From: Actinomycetota bacterium
GTDB lineage: Bacteria; Actinomycetota; UBA4738
Assembly: GCA_005888465.1 (NCBI GenBank)
Contig: VAYJ01000076.1
Span: forward strand, 1,561-14,423
Length of the DNA: 12,863 nucleotides
Direction: 5' to 3'
Below, piece after piece: positions 1-8,746 of the stretch. Positions within the stretch are counted from its first letter, which is position 1; each line of letters opens with the position of its first letter. The notes below the pieces were generated by a model that worked only from the letters and a program-made list of their open reading frames with translations, made no database searches and was not told where the DNA came from. The translations under genes and the position numbers were made by a program.

Positions 1-1109
1 CCACCTATCTCCTCGAGTCCATCTTCGAGGCGGCGGGCCTCTCCGCCGGCGTGGTCGGGACGACCGGCGTGCGGATCGCGGGGGCTCCGGTTCCCGTCGA
101 ACGAACGACCCCCGAGGCGACCGACCTGCAGCGCCTGCTCGCCGCGATGCGAGCGGCGGGGGTCGGTGGCGTCGCCATGGAGGTGTCTTCGCACGGCCTC
201 GAGCAGGATCGGGTGGGCGGGACCGAGTTCGGCTGCGCGGTCTTCACCAACCTCTCGCAGGACCACCTCGACTACCACGGGACGATGGAGGCCTACTTCG
301 AGGCGAAGGCGAGGCTCTTCACGCCGGAGCTCAGCCGTCGAGCTGCGGTGGGGATCGATGGTCCCGAGGGTCGACGTCTCGCCGAGCGTGGGCGGATCCC
401 CAGCGTGACGTTCGGGTTCGCCGACGACGCCGACGTGCGAGCGACCGACATCGAGGTCTCGGGCTCAGGTCTGTCCTTCTCTGTGGGAACCCTCAAGCTG
501 AAGTCGCGGCTCAGGGGCCGATTCAACGTGTCCAACTGCCTGGGCGCGCTCACGGCTGCACGTGAGGTCGGGATCGATGACGGCGCGATCGCCGCGGGGA
601 TCGAACGGCTGCCCGGCGTCCCGGGGAGGTTGCAGTCGGTCGAGGAAGGTCAGGGCTTCGCCGTCCTGGTCGACTACGCACACACGCCCGACAGCCTCCG
701 GGCGGCCGCCCGCGCCGCGCGCGAGCTGGCCGGCGAGCATCGCCTCATCGTCGTGTTCGGCTGCGGGGGCGACCGCGATCGCGGCAAGCGCCCGCTCATG
801 GGAGCGGCCGCGACCGAGGCCGCGGACCTCACGGTGATCACGAGCGACAACCCCCGGTCCGAGGCGCCCGAGGCGATCATCGAGGAGATCCTTTCCGGCG
901 CTCGTTCGGGCGGCGGGCGATTCGTCGTGCAGGTGGACCGCAGGCTCGCGATCCGAACCGCGCTGCACGAGGCCGGTCCGGGCGATGTGGTGCTGATCGC
1001 CGGCAAGGGCCACGAGACGGGCCAGGAGTTCCGCGACCGTACGCTCCCGTTCGACGATCGTCTCGTCGCGCAGGAAGAGCTCACGGGGCTGCTCGGGGGG
1101 CCCGCGTGA
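1..1109 (+). CDS. murE: MurE, UDP-MurNAc-tripeptide synthetase (meso-DAP adding), 5' partial
   Basis: This is a cytoplasmic ATP-dependent ligase that adds the third stem-peptide residue to UDP-MurNAc-L-Ala-D-Glu. The frame is already open at the window edge: position 3 onward reads TYLLESIFEAAG, the segment that normally follows the GTNGKTTTT P-loop. About 110-130 N-terminal residues, including the P-loop, are therefore outside the window, and 368 codons remain. Visible family motifs are SSHGLEQDR, the central-domain NLSQDHLDYHG, the carbamylated-lysine motif FEAKARLF (Lys codon 306-308), VDYAHTPDSL and GCGGDRDRGKRP in the C-terminal domain, and AGKGHE near the end. The motif DNPR (846-857) followed by SE is the meso-diaminopimelate recognition signature; lysine-adding MurE enzymes differ there. 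The stop codon overlaps the murF GTG start by 4 nt. Identification is secure, and DAP specificity is inferred from the motif. Confidence 0.97.
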   Translation, partial: TYLLESIFEAAGLSAGVVGTTGVRIAGAPVPVERTTPEATDLQRLLAAMRAAGVGGVAMEVSSHGLEQDRVGGTEFGCAVFTNLSQDHLDYHGTMEAYFEAKARLFTPELSRRAAVGIDGPEGRRLAERGRIPSVTFGFADDADVRATDIEVSGSGLSFSVGTLKLKSRLRGRFNVSNCLGALTAAREVGIDDGAIAAGIERLPGVPGRLQSVEEGQGFAVLVDYAHTPDSLRAAARAARELAGEHRLIVVFGCGGDRDRGKRPLMGAAATEAADLTVITSDNPRSEAPEAIIEEILSGARSGGGRFVVQVDRRLAIRTALHEAGPGDVVLIAGKGHETGQEFRDRTLPFDDRLVAQEELTGLLGGPA

Positions 1110-2518
1110 GGGAGCGGTCGCTGGCGAGCGTCGCGACGTCGGTGGGCGGAGGCCTCGATCCGCCCGACGGCGGTGCGGTCGTCGTCCGCGGGGTCTCGAT
1201 CGACAGTCGGCGCGTGCAGGCCGGGGACCTCTTCGTAGCGCTGCCGGGGGAGCGCGCCGACGGCCACGCGTTCGTCGGCGACGCGCTCGCGAACGGTGCC
1301 GCGGCCGCCCTGGTCCGCGATCGCCCCGTATCTGCGCGCCCCGTCGTCGTGGTCGAGGACCCGGGGGGCGCGCTCCTCGCGCTGGCGGCGGACGAGCGCA
1401 TGAGCTTGCGCGCCACGGTGGTCGGGATCACGGGCTCGACGGGCAAGACGTGCACGAAGGACTTCACCGAGGCGGTCCTGGGCGGACCGCCTCGCGCGGT
1501 CGCGAGCCGCGAGTCGTTCAACAACGAGGTCGGGCTCCCGCTCACGGTCCTCGCAGCCACCGAGGAGACCGAGGTCGTGGTGTGCGAGATGGGAAGCCGC
1601 GGGCCCGGCCACATCCGGCGCCTCTGCGAGGTGGCGCGTCCCAGCATCGGCGTGGTCACGAACGTCGGCGTCGCGCACATGGAGCTCTTCGGGTCCCCAG
1701 AGGTGCTGCGCGAAGCGAAGGCGGAGCTCGTCGATGCGCTCCCCGAGGACGGCGTGGCAGTGCTGAACGCCGATGACCCCGTCGCGAACGGCTTTGCGAA
1801 GCGCGCCCGCGGCCGGGTGCTCCGCTACGGCGCGAGCCCCGACGCAGCCGTGCGCGCTCTGGACATCGAGGTGAGCCCGACGACCGGCGCGGCATCCTTC
1901 GATCTCCTCACCCCGTCGGGCCGGGCGCGGGTGACGCTCCGCGTGCCGGGGGAGCACATGGTGCCGGACGCGCTCGCCGCTGCCGCCGTCGGGCACACGC
2001 TGGGTGTCGAGGTTGGGGAGGCGGCCGCTCGGCTGGGTGAGGCACGCGTCTCGGGCGGGCGGATGGAGGTGCTCGAGACGAGCGACGGCATCCGCTTGGT
2101 GAACGACGCCTACAACGCGAACCCCACCTCGGTCGCGGCGGCGCTCCGTTCCGTTCGGTGGATGACGGGGAGTGGGAAGGGGCGCTTCGTCGCCGTGCTG
2201 GGACCGATGGCCGAGCTCGGGCCGATCGCGGGCGAGGAGCACGACCGCGTCGGCGAGCTGCTCGCGAGGATCGGGGTGGACCTCCTCGTGACCGTCGGCC
2301 CCGAAGCCGAGCTCATCGCGCGTGGCGCCGAGCGTGAGGGCCTGGAGCCCGAGCGGATCGTTCGGTGCGCCGGCGCGGACGAGGCGATCGACGCCCTTCG
2401 AGCCGCGGTCCGGCCCGGGGACGTCGTGCTCGTGAAGGCCTCGCGGGTGGCGCGGCTCGAACGGATCGTGCAGGCGCTTCGTCGCGCCCCGGCGGGCGCG
2501 GGGAGCGCCGAGCCGTGA
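1106..2518 (+). CDS. murF: MurF, UDP-MurNAc-tripeptide:D-Ala-D-Ala ligase
   Basis: It adds D-alanyl-D-alanine to UDP-MurNAc-tripeptide, the last cytoplasmic step in making the pentapeptide. The protein has 470 residues, a usual length for the family. The N-terminal substrate domain contains the typical SIDSRRVQAGDLFVAL (about 31-46). The P-loop is GSTGKTCTK at 110-118. FNNEVGLPLT (138-147), CEMGSRGPGHI (160-170), NVGVAHMELFGS (186-197), AKAELVDAL (204-212) and NADDP (221-225) follow. The C-terminal domain has NDAYNANPTS (333-342) and ends with VLVKASR (441-447). One oddity is GEHMVPDALAA at 282-292, where most MurF proteins read GxHNVxNALAA. The GTG start at 1106 lies inside the murE stop (GTGA), with only a G-rich stretch ahead of it, so translation is probably coupled to murE. 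It overlaps mraY by 4 nt. Confidence 0.97.
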   Translation: MRERSLASVATSVGGGLDPPDGGAVVVRGVSIDSRRVQAGDLFVALPGERADGHAFVGDALANGAAAALVRDRPVSARPVVVVEDPGGALLALAADERMSLRATVVGITGSTGKTCTKDFTEAVLGGPPRAVASRESFNNEVGLPLTVLAATEETEVVVCEMGSRGPGHIRRLCEVARPSIGVVTNVGVAHMELFGSPEVLREAKAELVDALPEDGVAVLNADDPVANGFAKRARGRVLRYGASPDAAVRALDIEVSPTTGAASFDLLTPSGRARVTLRVPGEHMVPDALAAAAVGHTLGVEVGEAAARLGEARVSGGRMEVLETSDGIRLVNDAYNANPTSVAAALRSVRWMTGSGKGRFVAVLGPMAELGPIAGEEHDRVGELLARIGVDLLVTVGPEAELIARGAEREGLEPERIVRCAGADEAIDALRAAVRPGDVVLVKASRVARLERIVQALRRAPAGAGSAEP

Positions 2519-3567
2519 CCGCTATCCTCGTTGCCGCGGCGGCCGGGCTCGCCACGACGCTCCTCGGCACGCCCGTCGCGATCCGCCTCTTCCGCGCGTG
2601 GGGATGGGGTCAGCGCATTCGCGAGGACGGCCCGCAAGGCCACCTCGAGAAGATGGGCACGCCGACGATGGGCGGCACCGTGATCATGTGCGGCGTCGTC
2701 GTCGGCTACATGCTCGCCCGCCTCGAGTTCCGGACGTTCACTGCGGCGGGGCTTTCGGTCCTGGGCGTCGCGATCAGCCTCGCCGCGCTCGGCGGCGTCG
2801 ACGACCTCATCAAGATCACGCGTCGGCGCTCGCTCGGCCTGAACAAGACGGCCAAGATCGCCGGACAGCTGATCATCGCGGTGGTCTTCGCCCTGGTCGC
2901 CGTCCATTTCGCGCACGTCAACCCGGATCTGACGTTCATCCGCGACACGGGGCTCCGACTCGGGATCGCGTTCTTCCTGTGGGCGTTCCTCATGGTTGCG
3001 GCTTCGTCGAACGGCGTGAACTTGACCGATGGCCTGGACGGGCTCGCGTCGGGGTCCGCCGTCCTGGTCCTGGCGGCATACGTGATCATCGCGTTCTGGC
3101 AGTTCCGTCACTCCTGCTTCGCCCTCAACCCGTCGCCCGCCTGCTACGTGGTGCACGTGAACGCCTCACTCGACCTCGCAATCGTTGCGGCCGGGGCGCT
3201 GGGCGCGGTCGCCGGGTTCCTCTGGTGGAACGCCGCGCCGGCGCGCATCTTCATGGGGGACACGGGATCGCTCGCGATCGGGGGACTCTTCGCCGCCCTC
3301 GCGATCATGACCTCCACGCAGCTTCTGCTCCTCATCCTGGGCGGCCTTTACGCGCTCGAGACGACCTCGGTCATCCTGCAGGTCGGCGCGTTCCGGTTCG
3401 GGCGACGCCGCGTCTTTCGGATGGCGCCGCTGCACCATCACTTCGAGCTCACGGGCTGGCCGGAGTTCACCGTCATCGTGCGGTTCTGGATCCTCTCCGG
3501 GCTCGCCGTCGCGTTCGGGCTGGGCCTCTTCTATGCGGACTTCCTCAGGCTGGGCGGCTCGACGTGA
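2515..3567 (+). CDS. mraY: MraY, phospho-MurNAc-pentapeptide translocase (lipid I synthase)
   Basis: This integral membrane enzyme transfers phospho-MurNAc-pentapeptide to undecaprenyl phosphate, forming lipid I. It has 350 residues when started at the GTG at 2515, which overlaps the murF stop as GTGA. An open frame continues further upstream, but starting there would run deep into murF and add a non-MraY tail. The family motifs are complete: KMGTPTMGG (46-54), the Asp-Asp pair in GGVDDLIK (D96, D97), NLTDGLDGL (169-177), FMGDTGS with catalytic Asp at 249, and the triple histidine in APLHHHFEL (307-309). About ten hydrophobic segments alternate with short loops, as expected for the family. 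A roughly 20-residue loop around 197-216 contains two cysteines (201, 210). Its position between murF and murD is the canonical dcw order. It overlaps murD by 4 nt. Confidence 0.97.
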   Translation: MTAILVAAAAGLATTLLGTPVAIRLFRAWGWGQRIREDGPQGHLEKMGTPTMGGTVIMCGVVVGYMLARLEFRTFTAAGLSVLGVAISLAALGGVDDLIKITRRRSLGLNKTAKIAGQLIIAVVFALVAVHFAHVNPDLTFIRDTGLRLGIAFFLWAFLMVAASSNGVNLTDGLDGLASGSAVLVLAAYVIIAFWQFRHSCFALNPSPACYVVHVNASLDLAIVAAGALGAVAGFLWWNAAPARIFMGDTGSLAIGGLFAALAIMTSTQLLLLILGGLYALETTSVILQVGAFRFGRRRVFRMAPLHHHFELTGWPEFTVIVRFWILSGLAVAFGLGLFYADFLRLGGST

Positions 3568-4964
3568 CGAGTGCCAAGCCTGGGGCGTTCGTCGGCCAGC
3601 GCGCCGTCGTGGTCGGCTTCGGCGCAAGCGGTCGCGCGGCGGCGCGGGTGCTTCGCGCCGAGGGCGCGGACGTGATCGTGAGCGAGCGCCGAACGAGAGA
3701 GGAGCTGTCGCTCGATCCGATCGAGGAGGCGGAGGCGGCCGAGCTCGCGGTCGAGGTGCGCGCCGGCGGCCACCGGCCGGAGCACCTGGACGGCGCGAGC
3801 GTGGTCCTGGTGAGCCCGGGCGTCCCCGAGTCGGCCCCGATCATCGGGTGGGCCCGCGAAGCCGGCATCCCCGTGTGGAGCGAGCTGGAGCTGGGCGCGC
3901 GCCTGTGTCGCGTGCCGGTCATCGCGATCACGGGAACGAACGGCAAGACGACGACCTGTGAGCTGGTCGCCGCCATGCTGCGAGCAGGAGGGCTCGACGC
4001 GCGCGCGTGCGGGAACATCGGCTACCCGTTCTCGCTCGCGGCGCGCGAGCCGCATGACGCGCTTGTGGTCGAGGCGTCGTCGTTCCAGCTTCGGTTCCAC
4101 GAGCACCTGCATCCGAAGGTGTCGGTGATCCTGAACCTCGCCCCCGACCACCTCGACTGGCACGGGTCGTTCGCGTCCTACGCCGACGCGAAGGCGAGGA
4201 TCTTCCTGCGGCAGTCCGGTGAGGACGTCCACATCGGCAATCGCGACGAGCCCGACGCGGCGGCCGTCTCGGCCCGCGCCGCGTGCACCGTCCGCTGGTT
4301 CGGATGGGGACCCCCCGCACGCGAGGACGTGGGCGTCGTGGACGGGCACGTCGTGGCGGGGGTCGGAAGCGGCCTGGACCTCGGGCCGCCCGCAGCGGGA
4401 TCGTCGCGCGCGTTCCTGCTGGACGCGGCCGCGGCCGCCGCGGCCGGGCTCGCGTTCGGCCTTACGCCCGAGTCGGTCGGCGCCGGCTTCGGCGCGGTCG
4501 CGCCGCTGCCGCACCGCGGCACGGTCGTCGCGACGGTTGGATCGGTCGCGTTCGTGGACGACTCGAAAGCCACGAACCCCCACGCGACGCTCGCTTCACT
4601 CGCGGGGCGTTCGGACGTCGTCCTCATCGCGGGAGGACTCACCAAGGGCGTCGACCTCTCGCCGCTCGCGGCGGGGGCGCCCTCACTCGCCGGCGTCGTC
4701 GCGATCGGGGAGGCAGCGCGCGACCTGGCAGCGGTGTTCGAAGGCCTGGTGCCGATCCGGCTGGTGGCTTCGCTCGAGGAGGCGACGTCGGTCGCGCTGT
4801 CCCTGGCTCCCGCGGGTGGCACGGTGCTGCTGGCGCCCGCGTGCGCGAGCCAGGACATGTTCCGCGACTACCGCGAGCGCGGGGAGCGGTTCGCCGATGC
4901 GGCCCGCCGGCTCGCGGCGTCGGTGCCCCTGTCCTCCGGCGCGGATCGGGGCCCGCATGCGTAG
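3564..4964 (+). CDS. murD: MurD, UDP-MurNAc-L-Ala:D-Glu ligase
   Basis: It adds D-glutamate to UDP-MurNAc-L-alanine in the cytoplasm. The protein has 466 residues from the GTG at 3564, which sits in the mraY stop (GTGA). The N-terminal Rossmann-like domain carries VVVGFGASGRA (16-26) and VSPGVPES (83-90). The P-loop is GTNGKTTT at 124-131. ASSFQL (171-176), LAPDHLDWHG (192-201) and the carbamylated-lysine motif YADAKARIF (Lys 210) make up the central domain. The C-terminal domain has PHRGT (316-320), DDSKATNPHAT (332-342) and ACASQDMFRDYRERGERF (426-443). MurD and MurE are distinguished here by LDWHG plus DDSKATN in this gene against LDYHG plus DNPR in murE. No missing catalytic residue was seen. 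The end overlaps one of the two possible ftsW starts. Confidence 0.97.
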   Translation: MTSAKPGAFVGQRAVVVGFGASGRAAARVLRAEGADVIVSERRTREELSLDPIEEAEAAELAVEVRAGGHRPEHLDGASVVLVSPGVPESAPIIGWAREAGIPVWSELELGARLCRVPVIAITGTNGKTTTCELVAAMLRAGGLDARACGNIGYPFSLAAREPHDALVVEASSFQLRFHEHLHPKVSVILNLAPDHLDWHGSFASYADAKARIFLRQSGEDVHIGNRDEPDAAAVSARAACTVRWFGWGPPAREDVGVVDGHVVAGVGSGLDLGPPAAGSSRAFLLDAAAAAAAGLAFGLTPESVGAGFGAVAPLPHRGTVVATVGSVAFVDDSKATNPHATLASLAGRSDVVLIAGGLTKGVDLSPLAAGAPSLAGVVAIGEAARDLAAVFEGLVPIRLVASLEEATSVALSLAPAGGTVLLAPACASQDMFRDYRERGERFADAARRLAASVPLSSGADRGPHA

Positions 4965-4974
4965 CGAGGCCACT

Positions 4975-6165
4975 ATGCCGGCGCCGGCCCTCCGCGTGGT
5001 CCGACCGAGCGAGACGAGCCCAGCCGCGCGCCGCGCGGCGGCCGACCGGAGCGCGCGCCGGGTCCTCGCGACGCTCACGATCGCGGCGGCTGCGCTCACC
5101 GCACTCGGCCTCGTCATGGTCCTCTCCGCCAGCTCGGTCTCGGCGTTCGCTCAGACGGGCTCGAGCTTCACATTCTTCAAGCGCCAGCTCTTCTACGCGG
5201 TTCTGGGGAGCGTCGGTGCCGTGGTCGCGGCGCGGCTGCCGTACCACGTGTGGCAGCGCGCGTGGGTCCCGTTCCTCGCGGGCACGCTCGCCCTCCTCGT
5301 CCTGGTGCTCTCCTCGGCCGGGGTGACCGCCGGCGGCGCTTCGCGATGGGTGAACCTGGGCTCGTTCAACATGCAGCCCTCCGAGCTTGCGAAGTTCGTG
5401 GTGGTGGTGGCCGTCTCCTCGATCCTCGCCGGGAACATCCGGCACCTGGGCGAGGTGCTGGGCTGGGCGGTGCCGATCCTGCTCGTGGTCGGCTCGGTCT
5501 CGATCCTGATCCTGTTCCAGCGCGACCTCGGCACGATGATGGTGATCGCCGCGACGGTCTTCCTGTTGTTGTTCGTGGCCGGCGTGCGCCTGAAGCATCT
5601 CCTCATCGGGGCCGGAGTGACGGGACTCGCTGCCTTCACGATGATCATGGGGGAGGGCTACCGTCGAGCCCGCCTCTTCTCGTTCCTGCACCCGTGGTCG
5701 GATCCGAAGAACACCGGCTACCAGATCGTGCAGTCCCTGATCGCGTTCGGGTCAGGGCACCTGGTGGGCGTGGGGCTTGGCGCCAGCCGGCAGAAGTGGA
5801 TGTACGTGCCCAACGCGCACACCGACTTCATCTTCTCGATCCTGGGAGAGGAGCTGGGCTTGGTGGGGGAGGTCGTCGTCCTGGCCCTCTTCGCGGCGAT
5901 GATCTTTGCGGGCATCCGGATCGCGCTTCGCGCGCCGGACGCGTTCGGACGTCTGCTCGCGGCCGGGATCACCGGGTGGCTGGCGATCCAGGCGCTCACC
6001 AACCTGGGTGGCGCGACGGGCGTGCTGCCGATCACGGGCGTCCCGTTGCCGTTCATCTCCTTCGGTGGCTCCTCGCTCGTGGTGTCCCTGGGGGCGCTCG
6101 GGGTGTTGCGCTCGATCGGGAGGGCGGGGATCGCCCCCGCCCACGGCCGTCGACGTCACGGGTGA
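4975..6165 (+). CDS. ftsW: FtsW, SEDS-family septal peptidoglycan glycosyltransferase
   Basis: FtsW is a polytopic membrane glycosyltransferase that polymerises lipid II at the division septum with its partner class B PBP. The protein has 396 residues from ATG 4975, which has GAGG 5 nt upstream. ATG 4957 (402 residues, overlapping the murD stop as ATGCGTAG) is a plausible alternative. A hydrophilic, Arg-rich cytoplasmic tail precedes about ten membrane segments. SEDS signatures include GASRWVNLG, MQPSELAKF, FQRDLGT, NTGYQIVQS, and NAHTDFIFSILGEELG containing the Asp essential in FtsW/RodA, then LPFISFGGSS near the C-terminus. The location between murD and murG favours FtsW over RodA. The murG start overlaps the stop by one nucleotide (TGATG). 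Function is certain at family level and the start is uncertain by six codons. Confidence 0.95.
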   Translation: MPAPALRVVRPSETSPAARRAAADRSARRVLATLTIAAAALTALGLVMVLSASSVSAFAQTGSSFTFFKRQLFYAVLGSVGAVVAARLPYHVWQRAWVPFLAGTLALLVLVLSSAGVTAGGASRWVNLGSFNMQPSELAKFVVVVAVSSILAGNIRHLGEVLGWAVPILLVVGSVSILILFQRDLGTMMVIAATVFLLLFVAGVRLKHLLIGAGVTGLAAFTMIMGEGYRRARLFSFLHPWSDPKNTGYQIVQSLIAFGSGHLVGVGLGASRQKWMYVPNAHTDFIFSILGEELGLVGEVVVLALFAAMIFAGIRIALRAPDAFGRLLAAGITGWLAIQALTNLGGATGVLPITGVPLPFISFGGSSLVVSLGALGVLRSIGRAGIAPAHGRRRHG

Positions 6166-7289
6166 TGGCGAACGCGGTGGGGCTTCGCATCCTTGTGGCG
6201 GGCGGCGGGACCGCCGGGCACGTGTATCCGGGTCTGGCCCTCGCGGCGGTGCTCCGATCGCGGGGTCACGACGTGTCGTTCGCGGGCACGTCCTCGGGTC
6301 CCGAGGCGGCGCTCGTCGCGGCAGCCGGCTTCCCCTTCCTCGAGGTCGGCGCGCGCCCGCTCGCGCGGGGGCTCTCGACGGCCGCGGTCCGCGCGCCGCT
6401 CTCCGCCGTCGCGGCCGCCCGCCGGGCTCGGCAGCTCCTGCGATCGGCCGACGTCGCGGTCGGCATGGGCGGATACGTGAGCGTTCCGGTCATCCTCGCG
6501 GCGTGGCGCGAGGGGATCCCGCTCCTGTTGCACGAGCAGAACGCGGTGCCCGGCATGGCGAACCAGCGGCTCTGGCGCCTGGCGCGGGGGGTCGCCCTGA
6601 GCTTCCGGGAGGCAGGGCCGTTCTTCCCGCGCCGCGCGCGGCTGGTCCTCACGGGCAACCCGGTGCGCGATGCGATCCTGAGGGTCCGGGCGGATCGAGA
6701 AGCGCTCGCGAAGGAGGGGCGCGTCGAGCTCGATCTCGATGAGTCGCGTCGCACGGTCGTGGTGTTCGGTGGGAGCCAGGGCGCGCTGCACATCGATCGG
6801 GCGGCCACCGAGGCCTGCCGCGTCCTGGCCGACCGGGGTGATATCCAAGTGGTCCTGCTGACGGGGCCGGCGCACCTGGAGCGCGTGCGGGCCGAGCTGC
6901 CGCGAAGCGCGGACCTCGTCGTGCGCCCCATCGGGTACCTCGGACGCATGGAGCTCGCGTACGCCTGCGCGGACCTGGTCGTGGGGCGCGCCGGGGCGAC
7001 GACGATCGCGGAGATCACGGTGTGCGGGCTTCCGGCCGTGCTGGTCCCGTATCCGTACGCGACGCGGCGCCACCAGGAGGCGAACGCTCGCGCGATGCAA
7101 CGCATGGGCGGCGCGACCATCGTGCTGGACGAGCAGCTCTCGGGGGACGTGCTCGCCGATCGGATCGCGTCGCTCCTCGCGGTGCCCGAGGGGCTCGCGT
7201 CGATGGCAGCCCGGTCTCGTGCGTTCGGGCATCCGGCCGCCGCGGAGCGACTCGCGGACGCGGTCGAACGTGTCGGGGGGGCGGCATGA
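6165..7289 (+). CDS. murG: MurG, UDP-GlcNAc:lipid I N-acetylglucosaminyltransferase (lipid II synthase)
   Basis: This membrane-associated GT-B glycosyltransferase (CAZy family GT28) adds GlcNAc to lipid I on the cytoplasmic face to give lipid II. It has 374 residues, slightly above the usual 350-370. The N-terminal domain has the glycine-rich GGGTAGHVYPG (13-23) for lipid I and membrane contact, GMGGYVSVP (100-108) and LHEQNAVPG (122-130). The C-terminal UDP-GlcNAc domain has TGNPVR (163-168), FGGSQGA (201-207), GRAGATTIAE (274-283), and PYPYA followed by HQEANA (303-308). ATG 6165 overlaps the ftsW stop by 1 nt. GTG 6162 just before it is an equally close alternative that would add one residue. 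No clear Shine-Dalgarno site is present, which suggests coupled re-initiation. Overlap with murC is ATGA. Confidence 0.97.
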   Translation: MANAVGLRILVAGGGTAGHVYPGLALAAVLRSRGHDVSFAGTSSGPEAALVAAAGFPFLEVGARPLARGLSTAAVRAPLSAVAAARRARQLLRSADVAVGMGGYVSVPVILAAWREGIPLLLHEQNAVPGMANQRLWRLARGVALSFREAGPFFPRRARLVLTGNPVRDAILRVRADREALAKEGRVELDLDESRRTVVVFGGSQGALHIDRAATEACRVLADRGDIQVVLLTGPAHLERVRAELPRSADLVVRPIGYLGRMELAYACADLVVGRAGATTIAEITVCGLPAVLVPYPYATRRHQEANARAMQRMGGATIVLDEQLSGDVLADRIASLLAVPEGLASMAARSRAFGHPAAAERLADAVERVGGAA

Positions 7290-8746
7290 GCGATCCACAG
7301 GCTCCCGACCTGAACCTGAGCATGAGGGTTGACCCGGACCCTCGATCACAGGAGGGTTCGCCGGACATCTCGGCATGGCGAACCGTCTACCTCATCGGGA
7401 TCGGCGGGGCGGGGATGCGTGCCATCGCGACCCTGCTGCTCGCGCGAGGCATCCAGGTCGCCGGGTCGGACCTGAAGGATTCCTCGGGCCTGCAGGCGCT
7501 CGCCGTTGCGGGCGCGACCGTCTTCGTTGGCCATCGGGCGGATCAGGTGACCCACGCGGAAGCAGTCGTCGTGTCATCGGCCGTGCCGTCGACGAACGTC
7601 GAGGTCGAGCGCGCGAGGGAGCTGGGCCTCGCGGTGCTCTCGCGGGCCCAGGTGCTCGCGGCGCTGATGCGCGGCCACTGCTCCATCGCCGTCGCCGGGA
7701 CCCACGGCAAGACCACGACGACCTCGATGGTCGCCGTGATGCTCGAGCGGCTCGGGCTCGATCCCACGTACGTGATCGGCGGGGACCTGAACGAGAGCGG
7801 CTCCGGGGCCCGGCACGGGAGCGGCGACGCCTTCGTCGCGGAGGCGGACGAGAGCGACGGTTCGTTCCTTCTGTACCGCCCCACCGTCGGCGTGATCACG
7901 AACGTCGACGAGGATCATCTGGACTACTACCGCGACCGAGCCGACGTGGAGGGAGCGTTTCGCGCGTTCGGGGAGCGGGCGGGCACGGTCGTGGCATGTT
8001 GGGACGACGCCGGCGCGCGAGCTGCGTTGGCCGGTGCCGATCTTCGGCTCGTTCGTTACGGCTCGAGCGGCAACGGCGCGGAGGAGCTCGACGTGGTGGT
8101 GCTCGAACCCGACCTCGCGAGCGATGGCGCGCGAGCGACCATGCGGGTGCGAGGGACGGACGTGCCGATCAGCCTCAGCGTCCGCGGCCGGCACAACCTA
8201 TTGAACGCCGCTGCCGCGCTCGCCGTGGCGAGCGTGCTGGGGCTACCGATCCGCGATGCGGCCGACGCGCTCGGGTCGTTCACAGGCGTCCGGCGGCGCT
8301 TCGAGGCGCGCGGAGAGGCGGGAGGCGCGACGTTCGTGGACGATTACGCCCACCATCCGGCCGAGGTCGCGGCCACCATGGAGGTGGCGCGAGCTGCCGG
8401 GCACCGCCGGGTGATCGCCGTCTTCCAGCCGCACCGGTACTCCCGAACCCGGGCGCTCGGGCGGGCGCTCGGGGAGAGCCTCGCGTCCGCGGACATCGCG
8501 GTGGTGACCGACGTCTACGGGGCGGGTGAGCGACCGATGCCGGGCATCACCGGAAAGCTCCTGGTGGACGCCCTGGCCGAGCGCGCGCCGGGCACTCGGA
8601 TCGTCTATCTCCCGCGGCGCTCGGAGGTGGCCCGGTTCCTGGCGAAGGAGGTTCGCGCCGGCGACCTGGTCCTCACCCTCGGGGCCGGCGACATCACGAT
8701 GGTTGGCGACGAGACGCTGGCGCGAATCCGGGAAGGGGGCGCATGA
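7286..8746 (+). CDS. murC: MurC, UDP-MurNAc:L-alanine ligase
   Basis: It catalyses the first amino-acid addition to UDP-MurNAc in the cytoplasm. The protein has 486 residues. About 30 hydrophilic, Pro- and Asp-rich residues precede the Rossmann motif YLIGIGGAGM (35-44). The P-loop is GTHGKTTTT at 138-146, with the His typical of MurC. EADESDGSF (186-194), TNVDEDHLDYY (205-215), GRHNLLNAAAALA (301-313), GVRRRFE (334-340), DDYAHHPAE (352-360), QPHRYSRT (381-388) and LGAGDI (465-470) follow. ATG 7286 lies in the murG stop (ATGA) behind a run of G. In many actinobacteria murB follows murC, but here ftsQ starts immediately, overlapping the stop by 4 nt. The MurC motifs continue to the C-terminus with no sign of a fused MurB or Ddl domain. 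Confidence 0.97.
   Translation: MSDPQAPDLNLSMRVDPDPRSQEGSPDISAWRTVYLIGIGGAGMRAIATLLLARGIQVAGSDLKDSSGLQALAVAGATVFVGHRADQVTHAEAVVVSSAVPSTNVEVERARELGLAVLSRAQVLAALMRGHCSIAVAGTHGKTTTTSMVAVMLERLGLDPTYVIGGDLNESGSGARHGSGDAFVAEADESDGSFLLYRPTVGVITNVDEDHLDYYRDRADVEGAFRAFGERAGTVVACWDDAGARAALAGADLRLVRYGSSGNGAEELDVVVLEPDLASDGARATMRVRGTDVPISLSVRGRHNLLNAAAALAVASVLGLPIRDAADALGSFTGVRRRFEARGEAGGATFVDDYAHHPAEVAATMEVARAAGHRRVIAVFQPHRYSRTRALGRALGESLASADIAVVTDVYGAGERPMPGITGKLLVDALAERAPGTRIVYLPRRSEVARFLAKEVRAGDLVLTLGAGDITMVGDETLARIREGGA

Noticed and set aside
674..2242. Long open frame on the minus strand (about 520 codons) opposite murE and murF
   Set aside because: It lies entirely opposite genes with complete family motifs, its product is a low-complexity Arg/His/Asp mix, and such antisense frames are expected at this GC content.
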